Shown in pieces: positions 20,201 through 31,405 of a stretch of DNA of 64,000 bases. The translations under genes were made by a program, and so were the position numbers. The first letter of the stretch is position 1; each line of letters opens with the position of its first letter. The notes beneath the pieces are model-generated. The model did no database searches. It worked only from the letters and a program-made list of their open reading frames with translations, and was not told where the DNA came from. The stretch is from Metridium senile (taxonomy: Eukaryota; Cnidaria; Anthozoa; Actiniaria; Metridiidae). The DNA lies in contig OX459104.1 of NCBI GenBank assembly GCA_949775045.1, forward strand, positions 16,961,431 to 17,025,430. The letters are read 5' to 3'.

Positions 20201-23200
20201 GATGATGATGATGAAGATGATGATGATGATGATGATAATGATGATGATGATGATATTTATGATTACGATTATTATCCTAGCTATAAAGTATCTCTTATAC
20301 TTACTTATAGGCGCCACCCATATTCCCCGGTTGCTCGTACCGTCCAACAAAGTAAGCACATTTCATACCATTCCTTTCGACTTCAGCACGACCAATACCC
20401 AGCTTAACGCTTGCATTCCAAACTACTTGTGTGAAATGACCTGTACCACTCTGATGACCACCAACATTGAAATCATAACCGGGATCGCAGACCTCGTTGT
20501 ACCTAGACAGATGAAAATTTGAGCCAAACATTTTCCCGTACGGCCCTACCACTCAGTCAAAAAGTACTTAGCATTCGAATGGTCATCATCGAATTTTTAA
20601 TGTCCTATAATTATGCATGTATATGAATCATTAGTATATACATGATTCACAACCTCATAAGAACGCGCGCTCTCATTGGCTAGCTATCTCGGAATCTGAG
20701 ACCATATTCACTGCTCAAGCTCGGCCGGAATATTGCTTCTCGGCAAAATGGCGTCTCGTTTTGCAACAATTACCGATGAAGAAATTGAAAAAATTCAACA
20801 AAACACAATTCCCAAAAACACAAAGAAAGCTACAAAGTTTGGTTTAAGTGTTTTTCAAGGTAAAACGGCATTTTAAACATAAAAAAATTGAATTCATAGG
20901 AAACGAGGTTCAACGTTCGTGCGCCTTGTCAAGCTTTGTAATGTTATGCAATAAATGTCTTAATTTATACAAAAATTTTTGTTTAATTTTTTTTTTGTTC
21001 GGTTGTGAATCATGTATATACTTAAACAATTATTCACCTCAGGCTCAGTGATTATCAATGAATATTTACTCATTTATAATTGCTAAATGTAGTGTGATCA
21101 ATCGAACAGCCTCATGTTATCTAGCACCGCTGTAATATTTGACAAAAGGTAAGTACAATAACATAATAGGAAAAGCATCAATTCAAAGTAAATCCAAATG
21201 TGTTTTCTATTGTTGAGAGATAATATTTTATAGTTATTTGCTTGTAGAAATTGTGAGTATTTTGACAACAAAAAGAGGCTTAGCCTGTTCCAATGCGCCT
21301 TTGTCAAATAGTACAGCGGTGATACAGATAACGTGAAACTAGAATTACGTAATTACGTATATGTGTTTATTTACGTACGTAATTACGTATATGTGTTTAT
21401 TTACGTACGTAATTACGTATATGTGTTTATTTACGTACGTAATTACGTATATGTGTTTATTTACGTACGTAATTACGTATATGTGTTTATTTACGTACGT
21501 AATTACGTATATGTGTTTATTTACGTACGTAATTACGTATATGTGTTTATTTACGTACGTAATTACGTATATGTGTTTATTTACGTACGTAATTACGTTT
21601 AGGTGTTTATTTACATACGTAATTACGTTGAGGTGTTTATTTACATACGTAATTACGTTTAGGTGTTTATTTACGTAAGTAATTACGCTTAGGTGTTTAT
21701 TTACGTACGTAATTACGTTTAGGTGTTTATTTACATACGTAATTACGTTTAGGTGTTTATTTACGTACGTAATTACGGTTAGGTGTTTATTTACGTACGT
21801 AATTACGTTCAGGTGTTTGTTTACGTAAGTAATTACGCTAAGGTGTTTATTTACGTACGTAATTACGTTCAGGTGTTTGTTTACGTACGTAATTACGCTA
21901 AGGTGTTTATTTACGTACGTAATTACGTTCAGGTGTTTGTTTACGTACGTAATTACGTTTATGTGTTTCACGTACCAGTTAGTGACCGCTTCCTTTATTG
22001 TCTGTCCTTTCTTACTTGAACATCCATACGAAAGATTTTCCCCTTGACCCGCTACACAAAGCAACGAACAATAATTAGTATAAATGAATAATTAATGAAT
22101 GATAAATTTACAAAAGAAATCACGTCCGTGGGGTGGTTTGTAGATCTCATACAGTTTTGTATAAGTTTGAACTTGAATTTCATCGGCCAGATCACAGACA
22201 GCCTGTTTCCAGATTTAGCTTTATCCCGGGGGACTCCCTTCAAAAATTGTATAGGGGTGCTCAACAAACGGTTTTGAAAATGACCCTAAAAGGTACGCAT
22301 AAATTAACTCAGATACTGATTTCAGACCCAAAAAAGTACGACCACATTTAAACATTTTTTCAATATGTATAATCTTAAGTTCGAAAACTGAGTCGACCCT
22401 AAAAGGTACGGTGCCAGTTCGAGACCCTAAAAAGTACTCCAGGGTCTTATTTTCGACCCTAAACGGTCCGTCGAGCACTCTATTCGTTAACTAAGGGAGT
22501 CATCAGTTATTTTCCAAAGTTAGTTAGGTTTCCGAATAGAAAAAGTTAACTGTGACTTCTTATTTTCCTTAGATAGGTGTCTCAAAGGTTTTGCTGAACG
22601 ATGAAGGCATTGTTTGGGTAATTTAGAAAGGAATAAGATGATGTATTTATATATGTATGTATGTATTTGTAATCTATATGAAAAACTATGTAAAAAATAT
22701 ACATATTTTATATTGTAAATAAGTCATTGATATTCATTGATTGTAAATATTTATATTGAAAACTTATTGAACATTAAAAAAAAGAATCAGAGGAAAAATA
22801 AAAAGAAGGAATTCGTATTACCCGCAGTTCCTTTCGGTCGTGCAATCGCCGTTCGCCCCTTCAATCCCTTTGAATTAGGTGTATACATACTGGTTTTTAT
22901 ATATACCTATTTCAATTAACGTTGTCCATCTGGAATGGTTGATCTGAGACCGATAGGAATTGTGGGAGCCCGTTAAGCTGCAAATGCACTATTATAGTTT
23001 ACTTCTGAAATACTGTTATCTGTAATTCAGCACCATTCAAGTGTGATTAAAACAATGTATTTGGAATTTGATAGACTCCACACAATTCCTATCGGTCTCA
23101 GATCAACCATTCCAGATGGACAACGTTAATTGAAATAGGTGTACATTTACCTCTTTCCTCTTTAGTAGAGTGTTGCAAATCTCCCAATTGTGCGAGTTTC

Positions 23201-26200
23201 TCGGCGTACTTTTGCGCTGATTGGTTCATAGTCTCGTCCATTATCATGGGCTGGGATCCATGGACAGCCCTGAACTTGTTATGCAATTCTAAAGCTTCTT
23301 TTTCGTAGTCTGAAATGTATAGGGGTTTGGTAAATCGAACGTTTGATCAATCGGTGAGTTGATTAAGTATTGGATTGATAAAAGAGTAAAAGAATACATT
23401 AATATGAATTGAATGTATCCATTCAGTTGTTCATGCATTCATTTATTTTATCTATTCATTCATTCATTCATTCATTCATCCATTTATTCATTCAATCATT
23501 CATTCATCCATTCATTCATTCATCCATTTATTCATTCAATCATTCATTCATCCATTCATTCAATCATTCATTCATTCATCCATTTATTCATTCAATCATT
23601 CATTCATCCATTCATTCATTCATCCATTCATTCATCCATTTATTCATTCAAGCATTCATTCATCCATTTATTCATTCAATCATTCATTCATCCATTTATT
23701 CATTCAATCATTCATTCATCCATTTATTCATTCAATCATTCATTCATCCATATTTATTCATTCAATCATTCATTCATTCATTCATTCAATCATTCATTCA
23801 TCCATTTATTCATTCATTCATTCATTCATCCATTTATTCATTCAATCATTCATTCATCCATTCATTCAATCATTCATTCATTCATCCATTTATTCATTCA
23901 ATCATTCATTCATCCATTCATTCATTCATCCATTCATTCATCCATTTATTCATTCAAGCATTCATTCATCCATTTATTCATTCAATCATTCATTCATCCA
24001 TTTATTCATTCAATCATTCATTCATCCATTTATTCATTCAATCATTCATTCATCCATATTTATTCATTCAATCATTCATTCATCCATTCATTCATTCAAT
24101 CATTCATTCATTCATCCATTTATTCATTCAATCATTCATTCATCCATTCATTCATTCAATCATTCATTCATTCATCCATTTATTCATTCAATCATTCATT
24201 CATTCATCCATTTATTCATTCAATCATTCATTCATCCATTTATTCATTCAATCATTCATTCATCCATTCATTCATTCAATCATTCATTCATCCATTTATT
24301 CATTCAATCATTCATTCATCCATTTATTCATTCAATCATTCATTCATCCATTTATTCATTCAATCATTCATTCATCCATTTATTCATTCAATCATTCATT
24401 CATCCATTTATTCATTCAATCATTCATTCATCCATATTTATTCATTCAATCATTCATTCATCCATTTATTCATTCAATCATTCATTCATCCATTTATTCA
24501 TTCAATCATTCATTCATCCATTTATTCATTCAATCATTCATTCATCCATTTATTCATTCAATCATTCATTCATCCATTTATTCATTCAATCATTCATTCA
24601 TCCATATTTATTCATTCAATCATTCATTCATCCATTTATTCATTCAATCATTCATTCATTTATCCATTCATTCATTCAATCATTCAATCAATCATTCATT
24701 CATCCATTCATTCATGTATTCATTTATGTATTCATTCATTTTTCCATTCAATTGTAAATTTATCCATTTATTCATTCATATATTCATTCAATCATTCATT
24801 CAATCATTCATTTATTCATTTATCCATTCATTCATTCAATCATTCAATCAATCATTCATTTATCCATTGATTTCATTCATGTATTCATTCATGTATTCAT
24901 TCATTTTCCATTCAATTGTAAATTTATCCATTTATTCATTCATTCATTTATTTATCCATTTATTCATTCAATGATTTATTCATTTATTCATTCATTTATC
25001 CCTTCATTTTTAACGTATCAAAGAATTGCCTATTGTTCTGTTGCAATCTTAACCTGTTAAAAAAAGAAAAAAATCTCGCGCGCTAATCAAAGTATTTTGT
25101 TACTTCTTACCTACAATACCATATATGGTAATGACATTGTTTTCAAGGTTGCAAACGGTATCTTTGATACGAAATTTATACATTTGTTCATTCATCCAAT
25201 TGATTCATATATTCAATATTTAGTCAGTCAAACAGTCTTGTGTAACAACATACATTATTATACATTTTACTAACTACATTGAATCTGATTGACTGAGAGC
25301 ACACAGCTAAATCTGAATAGCATGTGAACTTGACAGTGATAATTGCATTGTCTGTAGTTATCACTGTCAAGTTCCCAGGCTCTCTCCGTTCTTAGGGAGT
25401 TGATGTGAAAATGTCAGCGAGATTTGCTTGTTATTGTCTCTTTTGCCTGATTATAATTGTACTTTTACTTTAAAAAATGTATAATAAAACAATTATTGAA
25501 TTCGGTTTTCGCATGATATCGTAAATTCAGCCAGGAGGCTTCGGCAGATAACACAGACCTCGGTCTTGATAATTTACGATATCACGCTCAACCTCATCCA
25601 ATAATTGCTTTTAAAATATACCTTTGAAGTTGCTTGTATCTTGTCCTGATGAACCTGATGTTGGGTTAGTACCTGAAGTACTAGAGGACGTTGTGCTACC
25701 GGACACCATCCCAGGTCCCCTGTTGATAAGTATGCTGAGAGGGAATGAATCCCCCCCAGGTTTGTACTTGACCACTCCCTTTACTGCTACCGTTTTAAGG
25801 TTTGGATTGTTGTTGGATAATTCAGAGCCTAGAATGAAGATAGAATAAAGATATAAGGAAAGGAAGTGAAGAGGGAGGGAGGGAGGGAGAAAGGAAGGAA
25901 GGAAGGAAGGAAGGATAGAAGGAAGGATAGAAGGAAGGAAGGAAGGAAGGAAGGAAGGAAGGAAGGAAGGATAGAAGGAAGGAAGGAAGGAAGGATAGAA
26001 GGAAGGAAGGAAGGAAGGAAGGAAGGAAGGAAGGAAGGAAGGAAGGAAGGAAGGAAGGAAGGAAGGAAGGAAGGAAGGAAGGAACTGAAGGAAGGAAGGA
26101 AGGATTACCTGCATCTTGTGGGTCCGTATTCAAATTCAGTGATAATTCTAGAAAACAAAATGTTCACGTAAACATGATAGAAATCATTATCACAAACAAC

Positions 26201-27184
26201 TTATAATTACAATAATAAGATTCCTATAATTACAATAATAAGATTCCTATAATTACAATAATAAGATTCCTATAATTACAATAATAAGATTCCTATAATT
26301 ACAATAATAAGATTCCTATAATTACAATAATAAGATTCCTATAATTACAATAATAAGATTCCTATAATTACAATAATAAGATTCCTATACTTACAATAAT
26401 AAGATTCCTATAATTACAATAATAAGATTCCTATAATTACAATAATAAGATTCCTATAATTACAATAAGATTCCTATACTTACAATAATAAGATTCCTAT
26501 AAATACAATAACACGATTCCTATAATTACAATAATAAGATTCCTATAATTACAATATTAAGATTCCTATAATTACAATAATAAGATTCCTATAATTACAA
26601 TAATAAGATTCCTATAATTACAATAATAAGATTCCTATAATTACAATAAGATTCCTATACTTACAATAATAAGATTCCTATAAATACAATAATACGATTC
26701 CTATAATTACAATAATAAGATTCCTATAATTACAATAATAAGATTCCTATAATTACAATAATAAGATTCCTATAATTACAATAATACGATTCCTATAATT
26801 ACAATAATAAGATTCCTATAATTACAATAAGATTCCTATACTTACAATAATAAGATTCCTATAAATACAATAATACGATTCCTATAATTACAATAAGATT
26901 CCTATAATTACAATAATAAGATTCCTATAATTACAATAATAAGATTCCTATAATTACAATAATAAGATTCCTATAATTACAATAATAAGATTCCTATAAT
27001 TACAATATTAAGATTCCTATAATTACAATAATAAGATTCCTATAATTACAATAATCACAAGTTTCTATATCTTGTAAAGTTTTTTAGCTTTCAGAATATC
27101 AAGGAATGTTGTAATACTTATTTACTCACGTGATTGGATAGCATGGAAACAAAATGCAAATATCAAAAAGGTGAAAAGAAACAT
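19040..27184 (-). CDS. Secreted CAP-domain protein, gene B (7 coding exons, 293 aa)
   Basis: Coding exons: 27,184-27,130, 26,147-26,109, 25,828-25,622, 23,309-23,151, 22,051-21,976, 20,502-20,305 and 19,187-19,040. All joins keep frame with the same phases as genes A and C. The leader is MFLFTFLIFAFCFHAIQS. The unrecognised N-terminal domain has KTVAVKGVVKYKPGGDS and is followed by a Ser/Thr-rich linker shorter than in A. The CAP domain shows HNKFRAVHGSQP, GENLSYGC, GTGHFTQVVWNAS and GRYEQPGN, so the cleft His/Glu residues are kept. The tail is KKSNLLKKHH. Intron 6 begins with a 30-bp minisatellite that repeats the splice donor. A MITE touches the donor of intron 5. Intron 1 holds the helicase-bearing U element. 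Probably a secreted protein; target unknown. Confidence 0.87.
19210..20255. repeat. GAT/GTG microsatellites in the last intron of gene B
   Basis: Two tracts, 19,210-19,665 and about 20,005-20,255, of GATGAT, GGTGGTGAT and GACGATGAC, separated by a MITE. The first also repeats a longer unit around GGTGGTAATATGATAATGGA. Confidence 0.9.
19707..19984. mobile_element. MITE family I in the last intron of gene B
   Basis: Inverted ends of about 50 bases: TTTATTGTCCCGCAATATTT on the left, AAATATTGCGGGACAATAAA on the right, and also CGGCACAAAACCTAATCA inside. No coding potential. Confidence 0.85.
20618..21034 (+). mobile_element. Palindromic-ended element carrying a captured first exon
   Basis: The ends GTATATACATGATTCACAAC and GTTGTGAATCATGTATATAC are exact inverted copies. 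Between them, an ATG at 20,748 opens 37 codons (MASRFATITDEEIEKIQQNT, then NTKKATKFGLSVFQ nearby). These end in a donor-like CAAG/GTAAAA at 20,859-20,860. The peptide resembles the N-terminus of Crypton-like or KIAA1958-like tyrosine-recombinase-derived proteins common in cnidarians. That resemblance is from memory and has not been searched. The rest of the recombinase is missing. Confidence 0.5.
21112..21334. mobile_element. MITE family H
   Basis: GTTATCTAGCACCGCTGTAA on the left faces ACAGCGGTGATACAGATAAC on the right, with TTGACAAA/TTTGTCAA further in. A one-sided fragment with the same end lies at about 18,040-18,075. Confidence 0.75.
21345..21966. repeat. 30-bp minisatellite built on a splice donor, intron 6 of gene B
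   Basis: About 21 units with a 30-base period; the first eight are nearly identical. On the transcribed strand every unit contains TACGTACGTAAA-type sequence. The array begins right after the true donor of the 22,051-21,976 exon (GTACGTGAAA). The same place in gene C has a short degenerate version (34,985-35,100). Confidence 0.95.
22227..22501. mobile_element. MITE family M, copy 1, intron 5 of gene B
   Basis: Ends GGGGGACTCCC and its near complement at 22,490-22,501. The interior repeats GACCCTAAAAGGTACG-like words. A second copy in the opposite orientation sits in the equivalent intron of gene C (35,299-35,545). Confidence 0.75.
22560..22895. mobile_element. MITE family V, decayed copy
   Basis: Retains CATTGTTTGGGTAATTTAGA, GGAATTCGTATTACC, CGCCGTTCGCCCC and the end TTTGAATTAGGTGTATA of family V, but the left arm is degraded. 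Confidence 0.55.
22901..23144. mobile_element. MITE family W, copy 1, touching a splice donor
   Basis: Arms of about 60 bases: ACCTATTTCAATTAACGTTG and GTCCATCTGGAATGG on the left, their complement on the right ending TTGAAATAGGTGTAC. The right end lies six or seven bases inside the donor (GTAAAT) of the 23,309-23,151 CAP exon of gene B. Copy 2 is at 41,863-42,119. Confidence 0.85.
23412..25015. repeat. CATT-type array, 1.6 kb, intron 4 of gene B
   Basis: Tetranucleotide CATT sequence with a higher-order period near 28 bases (CATCCATTTATTCATTCAAT recurs). Part of the array (about 23,520-23,760) recurs almost unchanged at about 23,810-24,060, showing block duplication. Its long open frames are artefacts. 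Confidence 0.97.
25235..25620. other. Intronic stretch with two short palindromes
   Basis: AACTTGACAGTGATAA at 25,327 faces TTATCACTGTCAAGTT at 25,359. ATGATATCGTAAATT near 25,513 faces AATTTACGATATCACG near 25,571. These may be ends of decayed MITEs. No gene. Confidence 0.5.
25866..26105. repeat. (AAGG)n array, intron 3 of gene B
   Basis: (GGAA)n with a few GGATAGAA units. It fills the intron between the exons at 26,147-26,109 and 25,828-25,622, as AAGC repeats do in genes A and C. Confidence 0.95.
26195..27055. repeat. 23-bp minisatellite, intron 2 of gene B
   Basis: About 37 units with a 23-base period (some 20) carrying AAGATTCCTATAATTACAAT. Gene A has only about two units at the same place (15,540-15,585) and gene C about one, so the array expanded after duplication. 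Confidence 0.95.
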
Positions 27185-28113
27185 CGTGTTGGGCTTCCTG
27201 TGGTATTAAAGAAGAAGAATTTGTAAATAATAAGTATATCGATATTATATTGTTACACACGCTATTCTCAAGAAATATTTGTTTTATCAAATACCACTGC
27301 AACAACTTGATATGGTTATATATATCACAAATTACACGTACAACCAAAATATGCTACGAATAAATTGATAGCAAGAGAAGAAATACCGACATCCTTTGCA
27401 AGCTTCAGAGTGTGGACTGTAGCTTTGATTGTTATGGTCATATAACACAAACACGTACAACTAAAATATGCTATGAATATATCGATAGCAAGAAAAGAAA
27501 GACCGTATACACACGCTATTCTCAAGACATATACTGCCGTATACTGAGGAGATACGCTGTTGCACTAAATTTCACTAATGTTTTATCACTCTAACTAGTA
27601 TGAATTTGCACGTTGTTACTAAATCGAAAAGTAGCAGTTTTTTGGAAGTGAGAACATTGCTGAAACATTAATCCAAATATTTCGAAAACACTAAAACAAT
27701 GCAATAAATACAAAATCAGTAAGGATTCGTATCTGTAATCACAATATAACTACTCTTAAAAAGGAAACACTAACTACTATTAGTTAAATTAACCGCTATC
27801 ATACTTTTAAGTAAAATTAAATTAAAATTGTAATATTGCATAAGACACAATTGGGGAACTGGCTTAGAAAACTTTTATTTCCTTCAGTTCCCCAGCGCTA
27901 ATACTGATCTTATATACACCTAATTCAAAAAAGGTTGACGGGGCGAACGGCGATTGGCGATTGGTGATTGGCGATTGCGAGACTGTGGATAATACGAATT
28001 TCTTCTTATTCTATTCTAAATTACCCAAACATCGTTAAGCGATGACCTTAGATGGATGTCTCGAAGGTTTCGCTGAACGGTGGAGGCATTGTTTGGGTAA
28101 TTTAGAAATGAAT

Positions 28114-28731
28114 TACCCTGGTTCCAGAGGGGCTTTCGTTTATAGGGAATTAATACTAGTCGCTTCGCGACGAGTTATTGAGTCGCGAAGCGACGATGAT
28201 CGAGTCGCGAAGCGATGAGCCCCTCTGGCCACTCGAATCAAATTTTTCCGGCTTTCCGGAAAAAGTTTATCCGCTTCCTGATTGGCTAGTCATTTGATCG
28301 CCATAGGAACCACCAAAGGTCATTTTTGATTGGCCCTAAATGCAGATTATGACGCATCTTATGCTAAACCGGTTTCTACAATTACAATTGGTATATTTCA
28401 CAACGCTAAACAGTTCGAGCTAGCATCAAAATACACAGAAATACGGGAGCTAAATTATGTGCAGGAGGAAGCAATTTACCATTTTATTAAGAGAAGGGAT
28501 GTATTCTCAGTTTTGCCAACTGGATAAAGAAAATCGTAGACATATGCAAATTTGGCACTATAAACCGGTTTGACAGGAAATGACGTGAAACAAACACCGT
28601 CCGTTGGAGATGTCTCGAGTGGCCAGAGGTTTGTGGAACGATACTCTAACAAACAAACAAAATACATTGAAAATAGTCCTCGAAACTACTTTAAATCGTA
28701 AAAATTTCTCAAGCCTCTGGCATCCAGGGTA
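28114..28731 (+). mobile_element. TIR transposon U1 with 9-bp target duplication and a helicase fragment
   Basis: Begins TACCCTGGTTCCAGAGG and ends CCTCTGGCATCCAGGGTA. It is flanked on both sides by GAAATGAAT (28,105-28,113 and 28,732-28,740), a 9-bp target duplication. A second inverted pair lies inside (CCTCTGGCCACTCGA and TCGAGTGGCCAGAGG). The left part repeats GTCGCGAAGCGA. It carries a broken helicase start. U2 at 39,741-39,882 has the same ends with the middle deleted. Nine-base duplications are typical of Mutator-like elements, but I cannot assign a superfamily. Confidence 0.8.
28330..28560 (+). pseudogene. RecQ-like helicase N-terminal fragment inside U1
   Basis: A frame running through FELASKYTEIRELNYVQEEA and IYHFIKRRDVFSVLPTG then meets a stop, RKS, another stop and TYANLAL. 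This matches the Q-motif and Walker A layout of RecQ-family helicases (Q...A, then DVF.VLPTG.GKS) with the P-loop broken by two stops and a Gly-to-Arg change. Only the beginning of the helicase is present. Identification rests on motif recognition, not a search. Confidence 0.6.
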
Positions 28732-29136
28732 GAAATGAATAAGAAGGAATTCATATTAACCATCGCCAATCACCAATCGCCAATCGCCGTTCGCCCCGTC
28801 AACCTTTTTTGAATTAGGTGTATATATATATTTTATTTTGTCACTATTTATTTACTTTTTCTCAATTTAGAACATGTAAATTATCTAACTCTGTTACTCA
28901 CTGTAAATATTATGTATTGAAGTGCAAATAAACAGTTTCTACTGAAAAATAGTTTCTATTTATTGACTATATATCACTATCCCTCCATGCATGCGGCATA
29001 AGAAACATCAAATACAAATCCCAAAGACAACAAAATCTCATTGCAAATAAGAACTACTTTACAGGAGCAATTCGAGAAATTATTTCATTGATATAGTACT
29101 AGCGCTCTATTATAAATTTACACTTTATTGGAGTTT

Positions 29137-29405
29137 TAGGGGTGGCGAATGGTTAAATCCGAGACGGAGGCTTTAGGTTTTGTAAAAAATCATTAGAGAG
29201 CAAAAATTAAACGTGCCAAAACGCAAGACTTTTTGCAAAGATATCCAATACCCATATTTGTGAAGGTACCAATTTATAGAGAGTAAAAACGTGAAAAAAA
29301 CAGATTTCGAGATTCATCTCAAAGAATTCCCATATTTCGAGGTTGGTCTAAACGTTTTTTTTCCAAAACCCATATTTGTCAAGGTACCATCATTCGCCAC
29401 CCCTA
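29137..29405. mobile_element. MITE family E
   Basis: TAGGGGTGGCGAATGGT on the left faces ACCATCATTCGCCACCCCTA on the right, with CCATATTTGT...AAGGTACCA repeated inside. In intron 1 of gene B. Confidence 0.65.
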
Positions 29406-29628
29406 CTATCCACACCTAAATCGAAAAGTAGCAGGTCTTACCACCGTTTTCATGAAGAGAGAACATTGATGAAATATTTCAAATATCATGACTGTGACCT
29501 TAATGTGTCATTGACCTGTCAGATGCAGGTAGAAAGTACCCCACTTGATTTAACATATCTTTTTTTAGTGTAAAACAAAAATGAATTAACAAAAACAAAA
29601 AACTGTCAGAAATATCAAAAATGATAAA

Positions 29629-29872
29629 CAGTGGTAACCTCTATAAAGCGGCCACCCTCGGGACTTTCCAAAGTGGCCGCTTAATAGAGGTATAGATCGA
29701 ATAGGTGAGGAATAGATTTGGTACTATTTATAGTGGCCGCCTAAAAGAGGTTGGCCGCTGAATAGAGGTATAGAATATGTATAGGAATAGATTTGGGTAA
29801 TTAATAGTGGCCGCCTAAAAGAGGGTGATGGCTGCGTGCTTAATGGGTGACCGCTTAATAGAGTTACCACTG
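29629..29872. mobile_element. pogo/Tigger-like MITE, copy 1
   Basis: Ends CAGTGGTAACCTCTATAAAG and CTTAATAGAGTTACCACTG, with repeated GTGGCCGC blocks inside. Ends of this CAGTGG type are typical of pogo/Tigger elements. Related: 63,766-63,957 and a half copy at 45,521-45,620. Confidence 0.7.
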
Positions 29873-29878
29873 TAATTT

Positions 29879-30161
29879 ATACACCTATTTCAAAAATCGT
29901 TGTCGCAGCCACACTCTAAAGCTTGCAAAGGATGTCGGTTACATGGACTTAATTTGTGATTTATTGCAAGTTTTTCAAATAAATATTTGTATTTATATCT
30001 ACCACAACAACAACTTGTTATTATCATATAACACAAACACATACAACCAAAATATGCTATGAATAAATCGATAACAAGAGAAGAAATACCGACATCCTTT
30101 GCAGGCTTGAGAGTGTGGACTGTAGCTTTGTTTGCGACAACGGTTTTTGAAATAGGTGTAT
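29879..30161. mobile_element. MITE family P
   Basis: Arms of about 60 bases: ACACCTATTTCAAAAATCGT and GTTGTCGC on the left, GCGACAACGG and AAATAGGTGT on the right, with GCAAAGGATGTCGG/CCGACATCCTTTGC inside. Degenerate copies lie near 1,094, 15,781 and 27,300-27,520. Confidence 0.8.
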
Positions 30162-30897
30162 TCTATCATGATAGTGAGGCAATTATGAACTCATGTTCTA
30201 TAAACAAACAAAGAGTTTTGTCCGGCCTACTCTTTGACTAATACTTAAAGCCCGGGCAAACGTTTATCTCAACATCTGTTCGATTTTGTTGAATGGCAAT
30301 GTTGAAACCGTTGGCCAACCCCCTTCCAACCGATATTGAAGTAAAGTTTGAAACCGGTGGTCGGGCATTTATACATCGGAAAAGATAGCTCTGTGACTTT
30401 GAACATTTGATATTTGTCAAGCAGAAACTTTCATTTAATAAACTTTCATAAATCCTTGATTTTCTTATTTTTTTTTACAAAAACACAAAATATATGTTGG
30501 AGTTTCTGAAGCCGTTTACTGAAACTCGCAGGTCGTGTTTTATCAGGTCTAAAACCTAATAAAACACTCCTTCTCGTTTATTAAACATTACATGACTATA
30601 GGCGCACAATCTCTCTTGTAAAACTGATCAAACCAGTTGCTTTTAACTCAGGAAGTAGTTATATTTTTTTGCACTGAAAGTACATCAAAATCGTTTAATA
30701 CGGTCAAGAAAAGATTGAATCAGCCTTAGCAACGGCTATTTTTTTTTTTACTTTTCTGCAATTATTTCCAGAAACGTTTTTGAGGCCTTTTTACATTTAT
30801 CATTTAAAAATGCATCGAAATTACATTTGAAATCATATATTGATTTAAAATTACAGTCATCATTTGTTTTAAATGTAAGTAATGTAATTTCACTCAC

Positions 30898-30990
30898 CGA
30901 TCAAGTGGGTCCGTTGTGGTTTTCAAATGGTGATCTCTCCAATGAAATTAAAAATTTGACCTGTTATCAAGTTAAATACTAACTATTACG
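30898..30990 (-). other. Non-coding first exon of CAP gene B
   Basis: Homologous to the proposed first exons of genes A and C, ending ATCG with the donor GTGAGTGAAATTAC. Intron 1 runs from here to the acceptor at 27,198, thirteen bases before the ATG. The upstream limit is approximate. Confidence 0.55.
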
Positions 30991-31080
30991 GCATGAATAA
31001 TTAATGATTTGTTGAAAACCGTTTCAAATATGGTTGATGAAGGTGATAGGCCATTACAAGATTGTAAAACTGACAAAGGA
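30991..31080 (-). promoter_or_regulatory. Conserved upstream block, probable promoter of gene B
   Basis: ACCGTTTCAAATATGGTTGA followed by GGTGATAGGCCATTACAAGA matches the block upstream of gene A over roughly 90 bases, and that of gene C over a shorter stretch. Confidence 0.4.
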
Positions 31081-31187
31081 CCGGTACCATCAGTAACTAA
31101 AGGTGCATTTGCACAGGGATAGCCTCAATTCAGGGTTAATACACATAATATAATTCACATAAAGTCACTATCATTTTTGAAAAGGGA

Positions 31188-31405
31188 TGTGGGATCAGGG
31201 ATCACATGCCTGGGATCGGGGATCACATAGTCCGAATCAGCTGGAATCTGGGATCACAGAAGAGGGATCGGGATCGTATGAATAGATTCAGGGTTGTGGG
31301 ATCAGGGATCACATGCCTGGGATCGATTATTACATAGTCCAAATCTGCTTGAATCTGGGATCACAGAAGAGGGATCGGGGTCGCATGAATAAATTCAGGA
31401 ATGAA
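31188..31405. repeat. ~107-bp tandem duplication
   Basis: Two units, each with GTGGGATCAGGGATCACATG and GGGATCACAGAAGAGGGATC. The second has several substitutions. Non-coding. Confidence 0.8.

Larger units (their letters stand above)
27915..28824. mobile_element. MITE family V, copy 1, interrupted by element U1
   Basis: Starts TACACCTAATTCAAAAAAGG and ends with the complement. The interior has GTTGACGGGGCGAACGGCGA and TTGTTTGGGTAATTTAGAA. The 618-bp U1 element splits it. Other copies: 39,515-39,914, 41,073-41,327 and 53,970-54,285. Confidence 0.85.

Noticed and set aside
21345..21966. CRISPR-like array (30-bp repeats)
   Set aside because: Units are contiguous with no spacers and lie in a eukaryotic intron.
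23409..24974. 521-residue frame of Phe-Ile-His-Ser type
   Set aside because: Pure product of a CATT tetranucleotide repeat, open in more than one frame.
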